Positions 61,125-64,000 of a stretch of DNA of 64,000 bases are shown here, one piece after another. The DNA is taken from positions 1,736,465 to 1,800,464 of the forward strand of contig JANPWX010000073.1 in assembly GCA_024734555.1 (NCBI GenBank), in the 5' to 3' direction. Within the stretch, counting starts at the first letter, position 1; each line of letters opens with the position of its first letter. The stretch is from Trochalopteron elliotii (taxonomy: Eukaryota; Chordata; Aves; Passeriformes; Leiothrichidae). A model generated the notes under the pieces. It worked only from the letters and a program-made list of their open reading frames with translations. It made no database searches and was not told the DNA's origin. A program made the translations under genes and the position numbers.

Positions 61125-61780
61125 GAGCTCATGTCATCCACCATTCATGCACATAAAAACACAAGTATATAAATTACATCCACCTAAATGATCATTGAAG
61201 GAAATGGCAGCATTTGCCCATCTTAGTGTTTTACAGCTCAGCTTAAATGAAATCTCCAAATTAAGAATGACTATTTAGTTTTAACTCTTCTTTCTTGAGC
61301 ACATCCATTATAATAAAGCCTTAAAGATGGTATAATAACATATCAATTCTCAAATAACACAACGTTAAGACATTCATATTTTTCTATGAGCTTTGACAAA
61401 TGTGGGGGATCTTGCAGCTGTTCAGTATTCTGGCTGTTTCAGACAAATGAGCTTAATGAAGGTTGCTTTTGAGAAAAGTATCTGAACAATGCATCATAGA
61501 TGAAGAGATATTATAATGGCCATTATAGTCAAAAGTGTGTATATGCTAATGCATATGGGGGTTTGTAGATAAATGCAAAATGAGCTCATTACAGGCACAG
61601 GTAAAGCCTTGCTCCCCTTGCTGTCCGTACTGCTGTTGGACTTTGTTTCCAAAAATCTGGCCCTGTAAGTTGGCATTGTTCTTCATTATATGTATTCCAC
61701 TTCAATTTTGCTGTCGACATTTAATACAATTAAAATGCATTTGGCTTTCCTAGCTTAGCACAGCATTTTATGGCAGAAGA
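61125..61780. promoter_or_regulatory. Candidate conserved noncoding block(s)
   Basis: This long AT-rich stretch has few simple repeats and many unbroken homeodomain or POU-like words: CATTCATGCACAT, TGATCATTGAAGG, CAAATTAAGAATG, TATATGCTAATGCATATG (near 61,540) and TACAATTAAAATGCATTTG. CpGs survive at AACGTTAAG and GTCGACATT. It may be two or three separate elements. AT-rich neutral DNA would also yield many such cores. Confidence 0.3.
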
Positions 61781-61784
61781 CTGC

Positions 61785-62315
61785 TGTTCAAAAGACTGAA
61801 AAACTGTCTGGGAATGACTGGCCACTTTCTAAGACTTTTGTTTCTCTTCTGTTTCTGATGTCTCTGGCACTTGTTTGGTTGCAAATTTCATGTATCAAGT
61901 TCCTACTGACAGAGTTGCTGATCTTACCCATATTAAACCAAACCCTGGTCTTGTAGTATTCTTTGTATTAGTAATGATTATTTGGAAAATCTATGGGGTT
62001 TCAGGACTTTCTTCTGTTCCTAGTGATTCACAGACTCTTCAGGCAAAAATTCTGTGCATTTATACCTGTAATTCTTGAGCTATATCTGTCTACCCTGAAA
62101 TCATATGTCTTATAAAGGGGACTTAAAAAGATCCGTTTTCTGGCAAATTCTGGAGTCTGTTCCTTTTATCAAGAGAATTGTCGTCTTCTTTTTGATGACC
62201 TGAATTTGCTTTTGCTGTTATGGATCTGTCAGTGCTAAAGATTTTATTATTCTTAAAAAAGTTCAGTAGGACTGTCAGGGTCAGCCAGAACCAAGCATAA
62301 ACACTCCCTGCATAA
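61785..62315. other. Non-coding stretch, no gene recognised
   Basis: Nothing recognisable is seen here. It may be part of the same conserved region as its flanks, but I see no specific signal. Confidence 0.45.
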
Positions 62316-62324
62316 TACTTTAGT

Positions 62325-62480
62325 ATTTCATGCTAAGTCACCTCCTCTGCTGTATTACCTTTCCCTTCTTGGAAACAGCAGTCTTTAAGTTAAATCAACG
62401 TACACGTTCAGAAAATTGTCATCAAGGTAATCAGTTTTTCATGCAATGAGCACGAATTATTTCAGGCTACTTCAAATTTG
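62325..62480. promoter_or_regulatory. Candidate conserved noncoding element
   Basis: TAAATCAACGTACACGTTCAG (a near-palindrome, 62,393-62,413), AAGGTAATCAG and GAGCACGAATTATTTC keep three CpGs in a short AT-rich block. The call is weak. Confidence 0.27.
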
Positions 62481-62667
62481 TCATAGGCTTAGTGGTTGCA
62501 ACTCATATTACAGAAGGGCCCTCTCTGTCTCACTCCATCTCCTTCTACCCCCTCAGAGCTAGGAGGATCAGAAACAGGGGACAGAAGCAAGGACAAGTTT
62601 TCATGAAGTTGTATTGATTTGTTGAAAGTAGCAGTAAGGGAAAGGTAAGAGATTTTGGAAAGCTGTG

Positions 62668-62736
62668 AATGTGCATGACTTGGGCAAAATGTACTGAGTA
62701 GCAGGGTTGAAACTGTGATCCAGGAGACACAAAAAC
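62668..62736 (-). mobile_element. Possible MIR-type SINE fragment, antisense
   Basis: TGACTTGGGCAAAATGTACTG followed by AGTAGCAGGGTTGAAACTGTG and ATCCAGG resembles the antisense MIR order (GTGACTTGCCC, then AGTGGCAGAGC, then AACCCAGG). The match is short and imperfect. Confidence 0.3.
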
Positions 62737-62739
62737 CAG

Positions 62740-63320
62740 AATATTACTAGGAATTTTAAAAGAAATAGTCATGATTTGCTTTGGTTTGGACATATCACTA
62801 TATTCTCTGGATATAGAAACTACCGTTTATTGATACAATTTGATTACAAGTTACATGTAAGCCTCAAATTAGTTTGTGCTTCAGCACAAAAAGGTTGGCA
62901 AGATGCCACAACCTACATGTTTAATACAACTCTCTGCATCTGTTACTCTAGCAAATAGCTGGTTAAATTCTACAGTAATAAGTTTCTATTCAGTAGTTTA
63001 AAAATTTCAAGAGAAAAATAAGGAAATCTAAATCTTTTGTCTAAAATACAATGCACAGTGCAGGCAAAATTATTGCAATACATACCTTAAAGATAAGATC
63101 TTAAAATCTGTCAATTGTTACAAGCAAACCTCCCTGAGGAAAAAAAAAACCAAACAAACAAAAAACAAAAACAAAAAACTAAAAAACCACTGTCAAATAT
63201 ATAAAAAAAACCCACACATGGGAGGGGAAGCTTGCATATCTGAAGTTTTAGGAAAGTACATTTCAGATATATTTGAGAAATCATTTATGGATCTCCATTT
63301 CAGATCTCTTTACAGAGGCT
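62740..63320. other. Non-coding stretch with an A-rich tract
   Basis: This holds the A-rich tract at 63,139-63,211 and otherwise AT-rich DNA without recognisable genes. Confidence 0.5.
63139..63211. repeat. A/C-rich low-complexity tract
   Basis: A9-10 runs alternate with CCAAAC, CAAAC and ACAAAAAC words on the plus strand, the same texture as the tract at 14.55 kb. It probably arose by repeat expansion of an A-rich sequence. Confidence 0.8.
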
Positions 63321-63327
63321 ATGAGTA

Positions 63328-63440
63328 ACATTACAATCATGTTGCAGAAGGGGTAAATAGAATTGCTTAAATTACAAACTAGATCAGTGGCAGAGCCAAG
63401 AGAAGGAGCCAGATTTTCTCTTTCTTCTTCACTTTGAATC
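63328..63440 (-). mobile_element. MIR-type SINE, antisense
   Basis: The plus strand follows the reverse complement of MIR in order: CATTACAATCATGTTGCAGA, AGGGGTAAATAGAATTGC, TTAAATTACAAACTAGATC and then AGTGGCAGAGCCAAGAGAAG with GAGCCAGATTT. The AGTGGCAGAGCC word and its spacing are diagnostic. It is an old fossil copy with no function visible in the sequence. Confidence 0.7.
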
Positions 63441-64000
63441 CTATCTCAAATTTAGTGAAGATTGTGGCTTTAAAGTTATATTAAATTAGTTGTGTATTCC
63501 CTCTCTCCCCTGACCTGTATAAACATAATAGACCAGACCCTCAGCTTCTGAAATCACTGCAGCTCCATCTGGCCCATTAATGCATGTATACATGCCAGTG
63601 GACAAGATTGCAAGTTGTTACCTACTCCCTGCCTAACAAACCTGGCAAGAAAACAAGAGTAATAAGCACATAAAACTGTCATTAAAAAAATTGCCAACTT
63701 AGGTCTCAGAGATTTCTCCCTCTGCACCATGATGGTGCAGATAATACAGAGTCAAAAATCCCCCACCTAATACTCTGTCAATAAAGGAATATTTTCCCAG
63801 AATTCTGCAAACCTACTGTAAAACAGCCTATGCACAAATAATGAAATTCTTCTCTATTTTTGGGGGGTGAGGGAGAGAGAGTGAGAAAGAGAGAAATTAG
63901 CTGGGCTTCATGCAGGTCACAGGATCATAATCTCAGGTCTCTATAACTTTAGCAATGGAACTAATGACAGGCTGAGCATAGCATATCAACCTGATCTCTC
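63441..64000. other. Non-coding stretch with a G/A-rich tract
   Basis: A purine tract (GGGGGGTGAGGGAGAGAGAG and on) lies at about 63,862-63,896. No gene or RNA is recognised up to the window edge. Confidence 0.5.

Noticed and set aside
1..64000. Bacterial-type features: operons, ribosome binding sites, CRISPR arrays, phage or plasmid genes
   Set aside because: The sequence is vertebrate nuclear DNA with CR1 and MIR retroposons. There are no coding operons, and no regularly spaced direct repeats were seen.
1..64000. Endogenous retrovirus or other viral gene
   Set aside because: I found no paired long terminal repeats, primer-binding site or retroviral protein motifs in the translations.

Overview
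This window reads as bird nuclear DNA from a gene-poor, non-coding stretch: an intergenic desert or the inside of a very large intron. The evidence is moderate AT-richness, strong CpG depletion, no long open frames, and retroposons of the kinds found in birds. Three copies end in recognisable CR1 (chicken repeat 1) 3' sequence. There is also one much older CR1/L3-like LINE lying antisense, and a handful of ancient MIR-type SINEs. Recognisable transposon content is only a few percent, which fits a bird better than a crocodile, turtle or mammal. I cannot name the species or the chromosomal locus.

No functional protein-coding gene, rRNA, tRNA or known microRNA is recognisable. The open frames are short (longest 170 codons), overlap on both strands, and lack conserved domains. 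The one exception is 35,900-36,095 on the minus strand: its translation contains an ATPase P-loop and resembles a decayed piece of an ABC-F-type ATPase, probably a retrocopy.

Layout. 1-8,000: plain sequence with homopolymer tracts, a GCATGC-rich patch near 5.77 kb and one candidate regulatory element near 4.7 kb. 8.1-8.4 kb: the best candidate conserved element, with two perfect POU octamers. 8.4-14.5 kb: nothing recognised. 14.55 kb: an A/C-rich tract, followed by a candidate element with paired TAATCC sites. 15-34 kb: scattered candidate conserved elements (16.0, 21.9, 23.9, 28.3 and 32.9 kb), a hairpin at 29.86 kb and a MIR at 33.75 kb. 35.9 kb: the P-loop fragment. 36.9 kb: a second MIR. 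39.5-40.1 kb: the ancient antisense LINE. 44.8-46.6 kb: two CR1 copies and an exact 24-bp repeat. 48.8-51.5 kb: two candidate conserved elements and a small CpG cluster. 55.2-56.1 kb: an antisense CR1 followed by a candidate element. 60.3-62.5 kb: a dense run of candidate elements. 63.3 kb: a third MIR.

If the CpG-retaining, homeodomain- and POU-site-rich blocks are really conserved, the window would be a cis-regulatory landscape for a developmental gene outside it. Those blocks were chosen by eye, without any alignment. I did not find evidence of a new biological system.
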